Both the position numbers and the translations under genes were made by a program. A stretch of DNA of 64,000 nucleotides from assembly GCA_013122435.1 (NCBI GenBank), contig WYDT01000005.1, forward strand, positions 310,001 through 374,000, written 5' to 3'. This stretch comes from Chloroflexi bacterium AL-N1. GTDB taxonomy: Bacteria; Chloroflexota; Chloroflexia; Chloroflexales; Roseiflexaceae. The notes under the pieces are model-generated. The model saw nothing but the letters and a program-made list of their open reading frames with translations. It was not told the DNA's origin and did not search any database. Each line of letters opens with the position of its first letter. Position 1 is the first letter of the stretch. Shown here in pieces: positions 1 to 9,750 of this stretch.

Positions 1-566
1 TCCAATAGAGGTTCATAAAGTATGAACAGATCTCTACAATGATAGAAATTACATCTTTCACTACTCCTCTCTTCATCTGATATCACTGTACTTGATGTCT
101 ATAGGGATCGTCTATGTGTTGATGTTCAAAAAATAGTCAAAAGTATACAGGTGATTAAAACAAGACATAACATAGACATTGTTCGGAAACGTGCCAAATA
201 TGATTCCGCTTTATGCACATAGATGGTTTGTAAGAAAGGATAATGACCATTGTTCGTGCTATGGGAGACCCATGAGATTGTCAGCAATGATGTTTTTATT
301 AAAGGTGATCATGGTTTGTTCATCATTCGACCGAGGTTTTATGTATTTATAATGGAGTTATTAAAATGAGCAAATAGTCATAGAGCAGGTATGTTCTACG
401 CATGCCTGAACAAGACGGATCAAGCAGGATAGGGTAATAGCACAGCATATTATACACTAATTGATTTCCATCCACCGTTATTCCTAATACCATGAAGAGG
501 AAAGAAGTTGGGACATACTCCGTCTTAAAAATGGTACAGGTCTCGTGTAAAAGTAGGATAATGATT
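1..566. other. AT-rich region without a recognisable gene
   Basis: I see no convincing coding region, tRNA or repeat here. The stretch is AT-rich compared with its surroundings and probably holds the promoter of the secreted repeat protein that follows. An upstream ATG at 492 is in frame with that protein but has no Shine-Dalgarno sequence. Confidence 0.4.
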
Positions 567-2198
567 ATGAATCAAGGAAGAACCCGTATTTCAAGGACCA
601 GGTGGTGGCAATCCCTCCGTCAGTTGTGTACAGACCAGCAATCTTTCCGCATGTTACTCATTGTGTTCTTCAGTATGACTGTGATACAGCCACTGACAGC
701 AGCAGTCTTGCTTCCCATTAGTGACGAAATTCTGGTTAACGAAACTGCCGCTGGTTATCAGGGGACACCCAGTGTTGCTACTGATGCTGAGGGGAACTTC
801 GTCGTAGCATGGATTAGCTTCAATCAGGATGGGGATAGCTTCGGGATCTATGCACGGCGCTTCACATCCGACGGGTTGCCCGCCAGTGGTGAATTTCAAG
901 TCAATACCACGACGGTTGAACGACAAGTCCTGCCTACGGTGTCAATGAATGCAGAGGGATCTTTTGTTATCACGTGGCAAAGTAGAGGGCAGGATGGCGA
1001 TGGTGAGGCGGTGTATGTGCGGGCCTACGCTGACGATGGCCTAGCGGTGACAGGGGAGGTAGCAGTCAACACTACGACCATGGGTGACCAGTCACGTCCC
1101 ACCGCTGGGATTGATGGCACAGGCAATTTTGTGGTGGCATGGCAGAGCGATGGTCAGGATGGTGATGGTTTTGGGATCTATGCACGCCGCTTCCTGGCAA
1201 CAGGTGCTCCTGTGGACGGCGAGTTTCCGGTGAGTATCACTACCACGGGTGACCAGGAGTTTCCCGAGCTGGGTATGGCACCGGATGGTCGTTTCGTGGT
1301 GGCATGGCAAAGTGATGGTCAGGATGGGAGTAGTGACGGGATCTATATGCGGCGCTTCACTGCTGATGGTATGGCGAATGGTGGGGAGGTTGCCGTGAAT
1401 ACTTTTACGAATAACCGCCAGTTCAATCCGGCGATCTCAGTGAACGTGAACGGCGATTTTGCGATGACCTGGGAGAGCGCTGGACAGGATGGCGATGATA
1501 CAGGGATCTATGCACGACGCTTCACCGCAGATGGCATGCCTGCAACTGAAGAGGTGGCTGTGAACACTACTACAGTAGACTCGCAACGTGCCCCAGGTAT
1601 TGTGTTAAATGGTGATGGTAGTTTTGTCGTGGCCTGGACCAGTGTCGGTCAGGATGGTGATGGTTCTGGGGTTTATATGCGACGTTTTGCCGCCGATGGT
1701 ACGCCAACGACTGATGAATTGCAGATCAATATCACCACAGTTGACTTTCAGGAGCTTCCCGAACTGATCACGGATACAGACAGTAATCCCATAGTAGTTT
1801 GGCAAAGTCGAACACAAGGGAGCATTGCACAAGAGGTGTATTTCCGGCGCTATGAGCAGGATGATCCACCGACCATCAGTAGCGTATCAGACGTGTCTGT
1901 AGAGGTGGGCACCACACCAGTGCTCGTTGATTTTACGGTCAATGATGCGGAAACTGCCCTGACAGACCTGACGCTCACAGCTACCTCAAGCAATCAGACA
2001 CTTGTTCCTAATGTTGATCTCCTTCTGAGCGGCACCGATACCGACCGCACGCTGGCGATCAGCCCTGTGCCAGGAGAGACTGGCGTAACTACGATTACCC
2101 TTGGTGTTGATGATGGTTTCAATGATGTGGTGACAACAACATTTACGCTGACCGTCTTGGAGGACTATTCTGTGTATCTTCCCTTGATACAGCGCTGA
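567..2198 (+). CDS. Secreted seven-repeat protein, possible beta-propeller
   Basis: Probable exported protein of unknown function. From the ATG at 567 (AGGA at 555-558, 8 nt upstream) the product is 543 residues. A hydrophobic segment about 30 residues in (MLLIVFFSMTVIQPLTAAV) looks like a signal peptide. Seven consecutive repeats of about 55 residues follow, each with the pattern VNTTT..Q..P....G.FVVAWQS.GQDGD..GIY.RRF..DG. Seven beta-rich repeats suggest a seven-bladed propeller, which is an inference. The C-terminal ~100 residues resemble a cadherin/Ig-like domain (PTISSVSDVSVEVG), and the chain ends in VYLPLIQR, a tail type I associate with secreted Chloroflexota proteins. An in-frame start at 492 would add 25 residues but lacks a ribosome binding site. 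Confidence 0.75.
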   Translation: MNQGRTRISRTRWWQSLRQLCTDQQSFRMLLIVFFSMTVIQPLTAAVLLPISDEILVNETAAGYQGTPSVATDAEGNFVVAWISFNQDGDSFGIYARRFTSDGLPASGEFQVNTTTVERQVLPTVSMNAEGSFVITWQSRGQDGDGEAVYVRAYADDGLAVTGEVAVNTTTMGDQSRPTAGIDGTGNFVVAWQSDGQDGDGFGIYARRFLATGAPVDGEFPVSITTTGDQEFPELGMAPDGRFVVAWQSDGQDGSSDGIYMRRFTADGMANGGEVAVNTFTNNRQFNPAISVNVNGDFAMTWESAGQDGDDTGIYARRFTADGMPATEEVAVNTTTVDSQRAPGIVLNGDGSFVVAWTSVGQDGDGSGVYMRRFAADGTPTTDELQINITTVDFQELPELITDTDSNPIVVWQSRTQGSIAQEVYFRRYEQDDPPTISSVSDVSVEVGTTPVLVDFTVNDAETALTDLTLTATSSNQTLVPNVDLLLSGTDTDRTLAISPVPGETGVTTITLGVDDGFNDVVTTTFTLTVLEDYSVYLPLIQR

Positions 2199-2209
2199 GG
2201 TGTTATAGT

Positions 2210-2243
2210 GGCGTGGTCGAGCAGCCCTGCACCTGACCACGCC
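2210..2243. terminator. Hairpin between convergent genes
   Basis: GGCGTGGTC (2210-2218) pairs perfectly with GACCACGCC (2235-2243). It lies between two convergent genes and may stop transcription from both sides. There is no clear T-run, so intrinsic termination is uncertain. Confidence 0.45.
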
Positions 2244-2255
2244 TGCATTGGGCCA

Positions 2256-2939
2256 TTATTCTTCGGCTGGTGCGTTTTGTCGTATGCCGTCAAGTTCCTG
2301 AGCAATCTGAGACATTATGTCTTGAAAGGCATACGTCTGGCTGACATCAAGGTCGGTGAAGTGAAAATTCTGTATGTCAGAAAGACGCGTTACATTGGCA
2401 TGTCCTTCATATTCGGTGAACGTAAAGGTGATGTAGAGTGAGGGAATTCGTAATAACTTCACAGTGTTTATCTCACCCGCATCTTCATGTTTAGCTTGAA
2501 AATCCACCACACTTTGTGCTAACAGCGGGTTACCAGAAAACCCAACAAACTGTAGTGTTCCCTCCTCTAGAGCAAGGTTGTCCATCCCTTTGGCTTGTCC
2601 ATCAAGCAGCACCGGAAATTCCCAACGCTCTGCAGGTGTGAGCAATTGATCGGCATTTATGTCTGACGTAAAATGTCCCATATTTTGGTCATGGATGTAG
2701 TGTAGTTGGTAGGGGCGCCCCAACGTGATCTCAGTGACTTCTTCCTCATCCACAAAACCAAAATCCTGTGCCGTAAACTGAATGCGTTCAATGAGGTGCG
2801 GTAGATCCTTTTGATCTGCGACTTCGGGTGGTTCAGAGGCGGTGGCTGGTGGCGTGATTGATGATCTGCCTTGTACGGCTGCTACAATCAGCACAATCCC
2901 GATAATAGCTGCTGATACGGTTAATACTGGTTTCATCAT
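2256..2939 (-). CDS. Membrane-anchored hypothetical protein
   Basis: A 227-residue protein that I do not recognise. The start at 2939 is chosen because GGGGAGAAG precedes ATGATG at good spacing; a longer in-frame start at 2954 lacks this. Residues 3-22 form one hydrophobic segment (VLTVSAAIIGIVLIVAAVQG) followed by a Pro/Ser/Thr-rich linker, so it is probably an uncleaved signal anchor with an extracytoplasmic domain. The rest is acidic, without cysteine pairs or catalytic motifs that I can name. It converges on the secreted repeat protein. A role at the cell surface is a guess from the anchor only. Confidence 0.65.
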   Translation of the reverse strand: MMKPVLTVSAAIIGIVLIVAAVQGRSSITPPATASEPPEVADQKDLPHLIERIQFTAQDFGFVDEEEVTEITLGRPYQLHYIHDQNMGHFTSDINADQLLTPAERWEFPVLLDGQAKGMDNLALEEGTLQFVGFSGNPLLAQSVVDFQAKHEDAGEINTVKLLRIPSLYITFTFTEYEGHANVTRLSDIQNFHFTDLDVSQTYAFQDIMSQIAQELDGIRQNAPAEE

Positions 2940-3172
2940 GGTGCTTCTCCCCAAATGTCTACATCATCATAAAATGAAAAACTAAAGGACTCCTGAGGTA
3001 TGTGGAATAAGAAAGCGAATGATTTGACTTCTCGTATATATCTTATAAGACGCGAAACCACACAGACATGTCTTTTGCCAATGTATTGTGGAGAAATCTT
3101 GACAAAAAAACGCCGCTGACCTGAGTGTGGTTTACTCAACAGCGACGCTCATGCAACACGTCAATAGTTTGG

Positions 3173-4006
3173 CTACGAAAGCTTCAATTCCTTGAACGCA
3201 CGTGCCTGCCCTTCAATCGCCGGTTCAACGGACAGCCGCTCGATACTCGATGCACCAAAGAACCCAGCGATGCCTTCGGTGTGCTCAAAGATGTACTGGG
3301 CATCTTCGGGTGTGGCAATCGGCCCACCGTGACACAACACCAGGATATCACTACGTACCGCTGTAGCGGCATCACGCATCGCCTGAACACGTTTCGCCGC
3401 ATCGTCAAGCGTAAGCGCGGTCTGAGCACCAATCGATCCAGTGGTGGTCAACCCAACATGTGGCACCAGGACATCGGCCCCTGCGGATGCCATCGCGTAT
3501 GCCGAGTCAGGGTCAAACACGTAGGGGCAGGTCAACATGCCCAGCTGATGCGCCTCACCAATCATATCAACTTCAAGACTATAACTCATGCCAGTTTCTT
3601 CCAGATTGGCCCGAAAGACTCCATCAATCAAACCAACGGTGGGAAAATTCTGCACGCCATCAAAGCCCATAGCCTGCAACTCACGCAGGAACATCGGCAT
3701 CAGTCGGAACGGATCGGTACCGCACACCCCTGCTAACACCGGCGTGTCGCGCACCGCAGGCAGCACCTCGCGCGCCATCTCAACCACAATCGCATTCGCA
3801 TCGCCATACGACAGCAAACCGGCGAGTGAACCACGCCCGGCCATGCGATAGCGCCCCGAATTGTAAATAATAATCAGGTCGACACCGCCACGTTCAGAAA
3901 ACTTGGCTGAGATCCCGGTCCCCGCACCAGCACCAATGATCGGTTTGCCTGAAGCGACGGTCGCACGCAACCGTTGCAGGGCTTTATCTCGTGTAATAAA
4001 AGGCAT
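3173..4006 (-). CDS. TIM-barrel PEP-hydrolase-like protein
   Basis: Member of the TIM-barrel family annotated as phosphoenolpyruvate hydrolase family or TIM-barrel signal transduction protein (PF09370). At 277 residues it has the usual length. Family-typical stretches are [17 protein letters not shown] near the N terminus, [34 protein letters not shown], and a final barrel region with [13 protein letters not shown] and [14 protein letters not shown]. The start is preceded by GGAAG. It lies 58 nt downstream of the Tm-1-like gene on the same strand, so the two are probably one operon. The reaction in vivo is not established; in the plant Tm-1 protein the same domain forms the C-terminal half. 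Confidence 0.88.
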   Translation of the reverse strand: MPFITRDKALQRLRATVASGKPIIGAGAGTGISAKFSERGGVDLIIIYNSGRYRMAGRGSLAGLLSYGDANAIVVEMAREVLPAVRDTPVLAGVCGTDPFRLMPMFLRELQAMGFDGVQNFPTVGLIDGVFRANLEETGMSYSLEVDMIGEAHQLGMLTCPYVFDPDSAYAMASAGADVLVPHVGLTTTGSIGAQTALTLDDAAKRVQAMRDAATAVRSDILVLCHGGPIATPEDAQYIFEHTEGIAGFFGASSIERLSVEPAIEGQARAFKELKLS

Positions 4007-4064
4007 AACAAACTTCCAATCTTATCTGAAAAAAGATTTTACAACTAAATCCGTGTAATACGAA

Positions 4065-5285
4065 TTATTGATGTGTGGTCTGTAACGTCTCTAACAATAG
4101 CGTTGTTGCACGATCTGCAAACGCTGGATCATTGATATTTACGTCCAGTTCTTCGACCGGAATGTCAGCGCGCAGATCAGCTTTGAGCGCCTGAATAAAC
4201 GCGTGATCCGCTTCCGGCTCCCAGAAACGCTCACCAGGGCTGTCGAGGATGGAGAAACCTTTGAGTGGAATAAGCACGTGGACAGGTGCCGTAGCACGGT
4301 TCAGCTTTTCGGCAAAAATGTGACCCATTTCCGCATTTTCGGCAGGCGTCGTACGCATCAGTGTTACCGTTGGATTCCATACATACAGGTTCCGTTCTGC
4401 ATAGCGTTCTGGTACCGTCTCACGGCTGCCAAAGTTGGTCATATCGATACATCCCGGCACGATAATCTGTGGAATACCTTGCATGGCCGCCGCATCGAGA
4501 CGGGTTGGCCCGGCGCTGAACACGCCACCGCAAAGCTCATCGGCCCACTCTGTCGTGGTAATGTCGAGCACGCCCGCAATGTAGCCATCGGTGATCAGAC
4601 TTTCCATGGTCTCTCCACCGGTACCCGTCGCGTGGAACACCAGCACCTCGTAGCCCTGTGCTTCCATCGTTGCCCGTGCGCGATCAACAGCCTCTGTGGT
4701 ATTGCCAAACATGCTCGCAGCAATGAGGGGTCGATCCTGTGTGTCAGTATCGACTGTTGTACCCAACATCCCCGCAATGGCACCGGCAGCGTTGGCAAAA
4801 ATACGGCGGCTAATGCGATTGATGCCAGCTACATCGACCACCGACGGCATTAGTGTGATATCGCGTGTGCCAACATACGGTCGGGTATCACCAGCCGCAA
4901 CGGTTGAGACCAGCAGTTTGGGTATGCCAATCGGCAATGCACGCAAGCCTGAGGCAATAACCGATGAACCGCCGGTGCCGCCCATTCCGATGGCTCCGTC
5001 GATCTTGCCCTCGTCATACAAGCGACGTGCAATGACCGCGACACCTTGTGCCATGGCCACCATGGCGGCACCACGGTCGTTCGCAGCACGCAATGCGGTT
5101 AGATCGGCACCTCCCGCAGCAGCTACCTCAGCCGCACTAATATCTGGGGTAAAGGCTGGTTCTCCTAGTACACCAAAATCGACCACCACCGGTGCCACAC
5201 CAGACTGTTGCAGGTGTGTGCGGAGATAGGCATACTCTGCCCCCTTCGAGTCAAGTGCCCCTAAAACAAGCACGTTTTTTGCCAT
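4065..5285 (-). CDS. Tm-1-like ATP-binding protein (UPF0261)
   Basis: A 406-residue protein of the UPF0261 family (PF06792), whose plant member Tm-1 binds ATP and inhibits replication of tomato mosaic virus. Visible family features are the N-terminal VLVLGALDSKGAEYAYLR, a glycine-rich GAIGMGGTGGSSVIASGL, VSTVAAGDTRPYVGTRDITLMPSVVD, the loop VFHATGTGGETMESL, and GCIDMTNFG. The start is firm: AGGAGG stands 7 nt before the ATG. It is the first gene of a two-gene operon with the TIM-barrel protein downstream. The bacterial role is unknown; a metabolic function coupled to the barrel enzyme is likely. Confidence 0.9.
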   Translation of the reverse strand: MAKNVLVLGALDSKGAEYAYLRTHLQQSGVAPVVVDFGVLGEPAFTPDISAAEVAAAGGADLTALRAANDRGAAMVAMAQGVAVIARRLYDEGKIDGAIGMGGTGGSSVIASGLRALPIGIPKLLVSTVAAGDTRPYVGTRDITLMPSVVDVAGINRISRRIFANAAGAIAGMLGTTVDTDTQDRPLIAASMFGNTTEAVDRARATMEAQGYEVLVFHATGTGGETMESLITDGYIAGVLDITTTEWADELCGGVFSAGPTRLDAAAMQGIPQIIVPGCIDMTNFGSRETVPERYAERNLYVWNPTVTLMRTTPAENAEMGHIFAEKLNRATAPVHVLIPLKGFSILDSPGERFWEPEADHAFIQALKADLRADIPVEELDVNINDPAFADRATTLLLETLQTTHQ

Positions 5286-5406
5286 GCGATACCTCCTTGT
5301 ATTGCGTTTGACTTTTGTGAACAGCCTTGATTGTAACTCGGAAATCAGCGAAAAGCCAGAGAAAGAAATGTTAACGTTTAGTGTGTTCAGGAGAGATTAA
5401 AAGGCA

Positions 5407-6213
5407 TTATGTTTCTGCAAAGATGTGCTGACAAAACGCAAAAGCCTCGATCATGCGTGGGCCGTACCAGGTCAGGAGTTTGCCGTCGCAGAGGTGCACA
5501 CGCGACGATTGCACAGCAGGAACTGTGGTGAAGGGAGCAAAGGCTGCTAGATCGGATGCAGTAAACACATAGGGTTCATCAGGTAGGAAGATCACATCTG
5601 GATCGTAAGCCAGAAAGGCATCGAGCGGGGCCCGTGGATAACGCCCCTCGAAGTGGAGCGCGAGATTTTCACCACCGCAGCGCGTCAGCAGATCGTGCAC
5701 ATAGGTATCGCCACCAACGACCATCCACGGGTCACGCCAGATAAATGCGAGAAACCGTCGTTTGGGACGGTCGAGTAGCTCCTGTTGCAGTGCTGTAAGG
5801 TGTTGCTGGATAGTGTTCAGTAATGGTGTGGCCTGTTGTTCTGCTTCGACCAACCCGGCCACCTGTGCCAGTTGTGATATCGCATCGTCGACTCGACAGA
5901 TGTCAGTCACAAACACGGGGAGGTTGGCCTGTTCAAACCACTGCACGTCCTGCTTGCGATTCTCTTCCTTCGCTGCGAGTATCAGGTCGGGGTGTAGCTC
6001 ACGGATCTGCTCTCGCTGCGGGTTTTTGGTGCCACCCACTTTAGGTATATGAGCAACCACCTCGGCGGGCTCGGTACAAAAATCTGTGACACCCACAAGC
6101 CGATCCCCAACGCCAATACTGCAGAGATATTCTGTCAAACTTGGTACCAATGAAACAATTCGCTGTGGAGGTGTCGTAACGGTGATCTCGCGTCCCAGTA
6201 TATCAGTAATCAT
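5407..6213 (-). CDS. BtuF-like helical backbone metal receptor
   Basis: A 268-residue protein of the periplasmic-binding-protein-like fold (PF01497) used for cobalamin and Fe-siderophores. The opening VTTPPQRIVSLVPSLTEYLCSIGVGDRLVGVTDF is typical, as are KVGGTKNPQREQIRELHPDLIL, WRDPWMVVGGDTYVHDLL and the late DPDVIFLPDEPYVF. No signal peptide or lipobox precedes the domain, so this copy is probably cytosolic, unlike BtuF. No permease or ATPase is adjacent. AAAGGA lies 8 nt before the ATG. The ligand (corrinoid or metal chelate) cannot be read from the sequence. Confidence 0.82.
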   Translation of the reverse strand: MITDILGREITVTTPPQRIVSLVPSLTEYLCSIGVGDRLVGVTDFCTEPAEVVAHIPKVGGTKNPQREQIRELHPDLILAAKEENRKQDVQWFEQANLPVFVTDICRVDDAISQLAQVAGLVEAEQQATPLLNTIQQHLTALQQELLDRPKRRFLAFIWRDPWMVVGGDTYVHDLLTRCGGENLALHFEGRYPRAPLDAFLAYDPDVIFLPDEPYVFTASDLAAFAPFTTVPAVQSSRVHLCDGKLLTWYGPRMIEAFAFCQHIFAET

Positions 6214-6483
6214 GACTGTATCCTTTAATAAACAAACATTTTTATTTTATAAACAATACATCTTGACGATTGTTGCGCCCTGATGTACACTGAACCATAT
6301 CCAAAGCATTAACAAGCCATATATACGGTTGGTGAACGCCACATCGACCAATGGCGCTCATGAACGACAAGGTAGTCGGACAGTGCATGGACGATTATTC
6401 CACATTGTTAATTCTACAAGTGAACCGCGCGTCGCCGCACGGCTGAACGTGCGCTTTTGTGTTGCTCAATGAAAGGTACACCT

Positions 6484-6861
6484 GTGATAAAACCCCGCAT
6501 TCAACATGTTAGCATACCACGCCCACCGGAAAGCCACGACCAAACGCGTGCTTTTTATGGTGATGTGCTGGGGTTGCAAGAGGTCCCCATTCCCACATCA
6601 CTCCAACACGAGGACTTAATCTGGTATCGCTTGGGAGATGGTGAGTTGCATCTGTTTGCAGAAGAGCCATGCGACGATCCATCGGAGCGGCACCTGTGTA
6701 TCGAGGTCGACGATGTTGCGGCACTACGTGAACACCTGAACAACGCCGGATACCTGACCTACGATACTATATCAATCCCGGGACGCCCGCGCTTCTTCTG
6801 CTGTGATCCGTTTGGCAATCGTATTGAATTCACGACCATTACTGGTGATTATCGTGCATAA
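6484..6861 (+). CDS. VOC family (glyoxalase-like) protein
   Basis: A small VOC-fold protein of 125 residues, usually a metal-dependent dioxygenase, isomerase or resistance protein. The sequence runs RIQHVSIPRPPESHDQTRAFYGDVLGLQEVP and later GDGELHLFAEEP, HLCIEVDDVAALREHL and CDPFGNRIEFTTI, which covers the expected His/Glu metal-ligand positions. I chose the GTG at 6484 because AAAGG sits 7 nt upstream and because the family normally begins a few residues before RIQHVS; in-frame ATG and TTG codons at 6469 and 6457 are alternatives. It precedes a sugar-dehydrogenase operon by 50 nt and may be co-transcribed. Confidence 0.85.
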   Translation: MIKPRIQHVSIPRPPESHDQTRAFYGDVLGLQEVPIPTSLQHEDLIWYRLGDGELHLFAEEPCDDPSERHLCIEVDDVAALREHLNNAGYLTYDTISIPGRPRFFCCDPFGNRIEFTTITGDYRA

Positions 6862-6911
6862 CAGAACTCATTTGCTACCTACAATGAATGTGGGTAGCAC
6901 GGAGGCAACCA

Positions 6912-8072
6912 ATGACAAATACCATGAATGTTGGACTTGTTGGCTACAAATTTATGGGGCGCTCACACTCAAATGCCTATCGTCAGGTACAGGCGTTTTT
7001 CCCAGATGTTGCCCTACAACCCGTTTTGAGAACAGTGTGTGGACGTGATACGGAAGCGGTACAAACCTTTGCCGATCAGTTTGGATGGGAGAGCGTCGAA
7101 ACCGATTGGCGTAAGCTCGTAGTTCGTGATGACATCGGTCTGATCGATGTCTCCACACCGGGCGACACACATGCAGCCATCTCGATTGCCGCTGCTCAAC
7201 ATGGCAAACACATCTTCTGTGAAAAGCCACTGGCGAACACCCTTGATGAAGCGAAACAGATGTTGGCTGCGGTGCAAAAAGCTGGTGTCGTTGGCATGGT
7301 CAATTTTAACTACCGACGCGTTCCTGCTGTCCAACTGGCGAAAAAACTTATCGAGGAAGGGCGGATTGGGAAGGTGTATCACTGGCGCGCGGTCTATCTG
7401 CAAGACTGGATTATGGATCCAAACTTCCCGCTGGTGTGGCGGCTGCAAAAAAATGTGGCAGGCTCCGGCACCCTTGGTGATCTTGGCGCACATATTGTCG
7501 ATCTGGCGCGGATGCTGGTCGGCGAGATTGCTAGCGTAACGGGGCTGACCAATACCTTTATCAAGCAACGTCCGGTACTGGCGGAAACAAGTGGTGGTTT
7601 AGCTGCGGCAGGTGGTCAGCAGATGGGCGAAGTCACCGTCGACGACGCGGCACTGTTTCTCGCACGCTTTGCCAACGATGCCATCGGGACATTTGAGGTA
7701 ACCCGCTTTGCCAATGGCCGCGCCAACTACAACTCGTTTGAAATCAATGGGAGCAAAGGCAGTATCGTCTTTAATCTGGAGCGGATGAACGAACTCAATG
7801 TGCTGTTCAGCGATGATCCGCCCGAGGTGCGTGGCTTCCGCAACATACTCACGACCGATGGCACCCACAAATATCTGAGCGCGTGGTGGCCTCCTGGCCA
7901 CATCATCGGTTGGGAGCATACCTTCACCCATGGTGTGTACGATCTCTTGAATGGTATTGCGAAGGGTATCACACCAGACGCGACCTTCGAGGATGGCTTA
8001 CGCTGTCAGGCGGTGCTCGATGCGGTCGAAAAGTCGGCAGGGAGCGGCGCCTGGGTTGAACCAACCTATTAG
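6912..8072 (+). CDS. Gfo/Idh/MocA family oxidoreductase
   Basis: NAD(P)-dependent dehydrogenase of sugars or inositols, 386 residues. The N-terminal Rossmann fold begins [30 protein letters not shown] and [15 protein letters not shown] are the signature of the family, with the EKP lysine in place. The C-terminal alpha/beta domain carries [17 protein letters not shown], whose His is a likely catalytic residue. The ATG at 6912 is preceded by GGAGG; an in-frame ATG at 6888 has no such site. It is followed by a cupin (21-nt gap) and a TIM-barrel isomerase/epimerase, so it is probably the oxidative step of a sugar or polyol catabolic operon. The substrate is not determinable. Confidence 0.92.
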   Translation: MTNTMNVGLVGYKFMGRSHSNAYRQVQAFFPDVALQPVLRTVCGRDTEAVQTFADQFGWESVETDWRKLVVRDDIGLIDVSTPGDTHAAISIAAAQHGKHIFCEKPLANTLDEAKQMLAAVQKAGVVGMVNFNYRRVPAVQLAKKLIEEGRIGKVYHWRAVYLQDWIMDPNFPLVWRLQKNVAGSGTLGDLGAHIVDLARMLVGEIASVTGLTNTFIKQRPVLAETSGGLAAAGGQQMGEVTVDDAALFLARFANDAIGTFEVTRFANGRANYNSFEINGSKGSIVFNLERMNELNVLFSDDPPEVRGFRNILTTDGTHKYLSAWWPPGHIIGWEHTFTHGVYDLLNGIAKGITPDATFEDGLRCQAVLDAVEKSAGSGAWVEPTY

Positions 8073-8093
8073 CTTTGTAGAGGAGGCATTTTT

Positions 8094-8501
8094 ATGCAAC
8101 AATCAGGTTGGATTGTCTATGGGGACGATGTTGAAACCATTGTCTTTGACTGGGGCAAGGCCCAATTCTTGAGCGAGCCAGCGGTAACAGGTGCTGCACA
8201 TTTTAGTTTTGGCGAAGTCATTTTGGAGCCAGGCCAAGGACATGAGCGACACAATCATCCTGGTGCCGATGAGATTATCTATGTCATTGCTGGTGAGGGA
8301 GCACAAATGATTGATGACCAGCCGCCCATCAATGTACGTGCTGGTGCCAGCATCTACATTCCCGCAGATATGTACCATTCGACGCTGAACACGGGAGTTG
8401 AGCCTTTGCGTTTGATTGTTGTATACGCGCCAGCCGGCCCTGAACGAGTGCTACGTGACATTCCAGGGGCGCGTGTCGTGCCGCCCACAGCAGCAACGTA
8501 G
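8094..8501 (+). CDS. Cupin domain protein
   Basis: A 135-residue single-domain cupin. Motif 1 appears as [24 protein letters not shown], with the two histidines and glutamate that bind metal, and motif 2 as [13 protein letters not shown], with the final metal histidine. AGGAGG precedes the ATG. It sits between a sugar dehydrogenase and a TIM-barrel isomerase/epimerase in a tight same-strand run. It could be a sugar isomerase, a lactonase-like enzyme or a small-molecule sensor; the sequence does not decide. Confidence 0.87.
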   Translation: MQQSGWIVYGDDVETIVFDWGKAQFLSEPAVTGAAHFSFGEVILEPGQGHERHNHPGADEIIYVIAGEGAQMIDDQPPINVRAGASIYIPADMYHSTLNTGVEPLRLIVVYAPAGPERVLRDIPGARVVPPTAAT

Positions 8502-8556
8502 CATCTGTTATGTATTTTCAGGCAAAACATTGTTTGATACGTACAAGGAGCAATAT

Positions 8557-9558
8557 ATGACACGACCTGTGACATTATTTACTGGCCAGTGGGCTGATCT
8601 ACCACTGGAAACACTCGCTACAAAGGTCAAAGGGTGGGGATTCGATGGGTTAGAACTCGCCTGCTGGGGTGATCACTTTGAGGTTACCAAAGCATTAGAG
8701 AGCGATGGTTATGTACGCCAGAAACGCGAATTTCTCGAACGCCATGGCCTTCAATGCTTTGCGATCAGTAATCATCTGGTTGGCCAGGCTGTGTGTGATG
8801 CGGTAATTGATGAGCGCCACAAGGGCATTCTTCCTCCCCACGTCTGGGGCGATGGTGATCCTGAGGGTGTACGGCAACGAGCCGCTGAGGAGATAAAAAA
8901 CACTGCACGGGCCGCCGCAGCGTTTGGTGTGAAGATAGTCAATGGTTTTACCGGATCGAAGATCTGGCATGTCCTCGCTATGTTTCCCCCAGTTCCCCCC
9001 CAAATGATTGAAGATGGCTATCAGGATTTTGCCAACCGTTGGAATCCTATTCTTGACGTATTCGATGAGGTAGGAGTCAAATTTGCGCTGGAGGTGCACC
9101 CCTCTGAAATCGCCTATGATTATTGGACGACCCAGCGCACGTTGGAAGCTATCAATCATCGTGAGGCTTTTGGCATCAACTTCGATCCCAGCCACCTGTA
9201 CTGGCAGATGGTTGATCCGGTTGAGTTCGTCTATGGCTTCAAGGATCGTATCTATCATATGCATGTCAAAGAGTCGATCCGTGTCCTCAACGGACGTAAC
9301 GGTATTCTTGGCTCACATCTGCTCTTTGGCGACCAGCGACGTGGTTGGGATTTTGTCTCGCCTGGACGTGGAGGTGTTCCCTTTGAGCGCGTGTTCCGTG
9401 CCTTGAACGATATCGGGTATGAAGGACCATACTCGATTGAGTGGGAAGACAACGGCATGAGCCGCGATCAGGGCGCACCAGAAGCGCTGCAAACCGTACG
9501 TAATCTTGAGATTGTGCCATCGAACGTTGCGTTTGATGCAGCATTCCAGCAGAAGTAG
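8557..9558 (+). CDS. Sugar phosphate isomerase/epimerase (TIM barrel)
   Basis: A 333-residue protein of the xylose-isomerase-like TIM-barrel superfamily (AP endonuclease 2 fold). Supporting motifs are [16 protein letters not shown] near the start, [37 protein letters not shown] and [10 protein letters not shown], which supply the Glu/Asp/His metal ligands of the family. AAGGAG lies 7 nt before the ATG at 8557; the frame is open further upstream but that part overlaps the cupin gene and is not protein-like. It is the last gene of the dehydrogenase-cupin-isomerase run and is followed by a clear terminator. It probably isomerises or epimerises a keto-sugar. Confidence 0.9.
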   Translation: MTRPVTLFTGQWADLPLETLATKVKGWGFDGLELACWGDHFEVTKALESDGYVRQKREFLERHGLQCFAISNHLVGQAVCDAVIDERHKGILPPHVWGDGDPEGVRQRAAEEIKNTARAAAAFGVKIVNGFTGSKIWHVLAMFPPVPPQMIEDGYQDFANRWNPILDVFDEVGVKFALEVHPSEIAYDYWTTQRTLEAINHREAFGINFDPSHLYWQMVDPVEFVYGFKDRIYHMHVKESIRVLNGRNGILGSHLLFGDQRRGWDFVSPGRGGVPFERVFRALNDIGYEGPYSIEWEDNGMSRDQGAPEALQTVRNLEIVPSNVAFDAAFQQK

Positions 9559-9585
9559 TACTCTTGCCAATGGCTGGTATGTATG

Positions 9586-9617
9586 TGCCCTGGATATGCT
9601 TGTTCAGGGCATTTTTT
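9586..9617 (+). terminator. Intrinsic terminator after the sugar operon
   Basis: TGCCCTG (9586-9592) pairs with CAGGGCA (9605-9611) and is followed by six T. It closes the 6912-9558 operon and separates it from xylulokinase, which has its own -10-like TATAAT at 9677-9682. Confidence 0.8.
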
Positions 9618-9750
9618 CCTTCCCATCTCTCTGTGGTGACACAGCCCTGTGGTGTCTTATGCCCCTGTGAACGTGATATAATAAGCAGCAATTTCACAAA
9701 CCACACACATTAAACATAACTAATTGTGCACTGAATGCAAAGGAACAATC

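Noticed and set aside
2936..3139. A 67-residue minus-strand frame upstream of the anchored protein
   Set aside because: No ribosome binding site and no protein-like pattern; it is probably promoter DNA.
3125..5229. Long plus-strand frames opposite the Tm-1-like pair
   Set aside because: Shadow frames of well-supported minus-strand genes; no family features or start signals.
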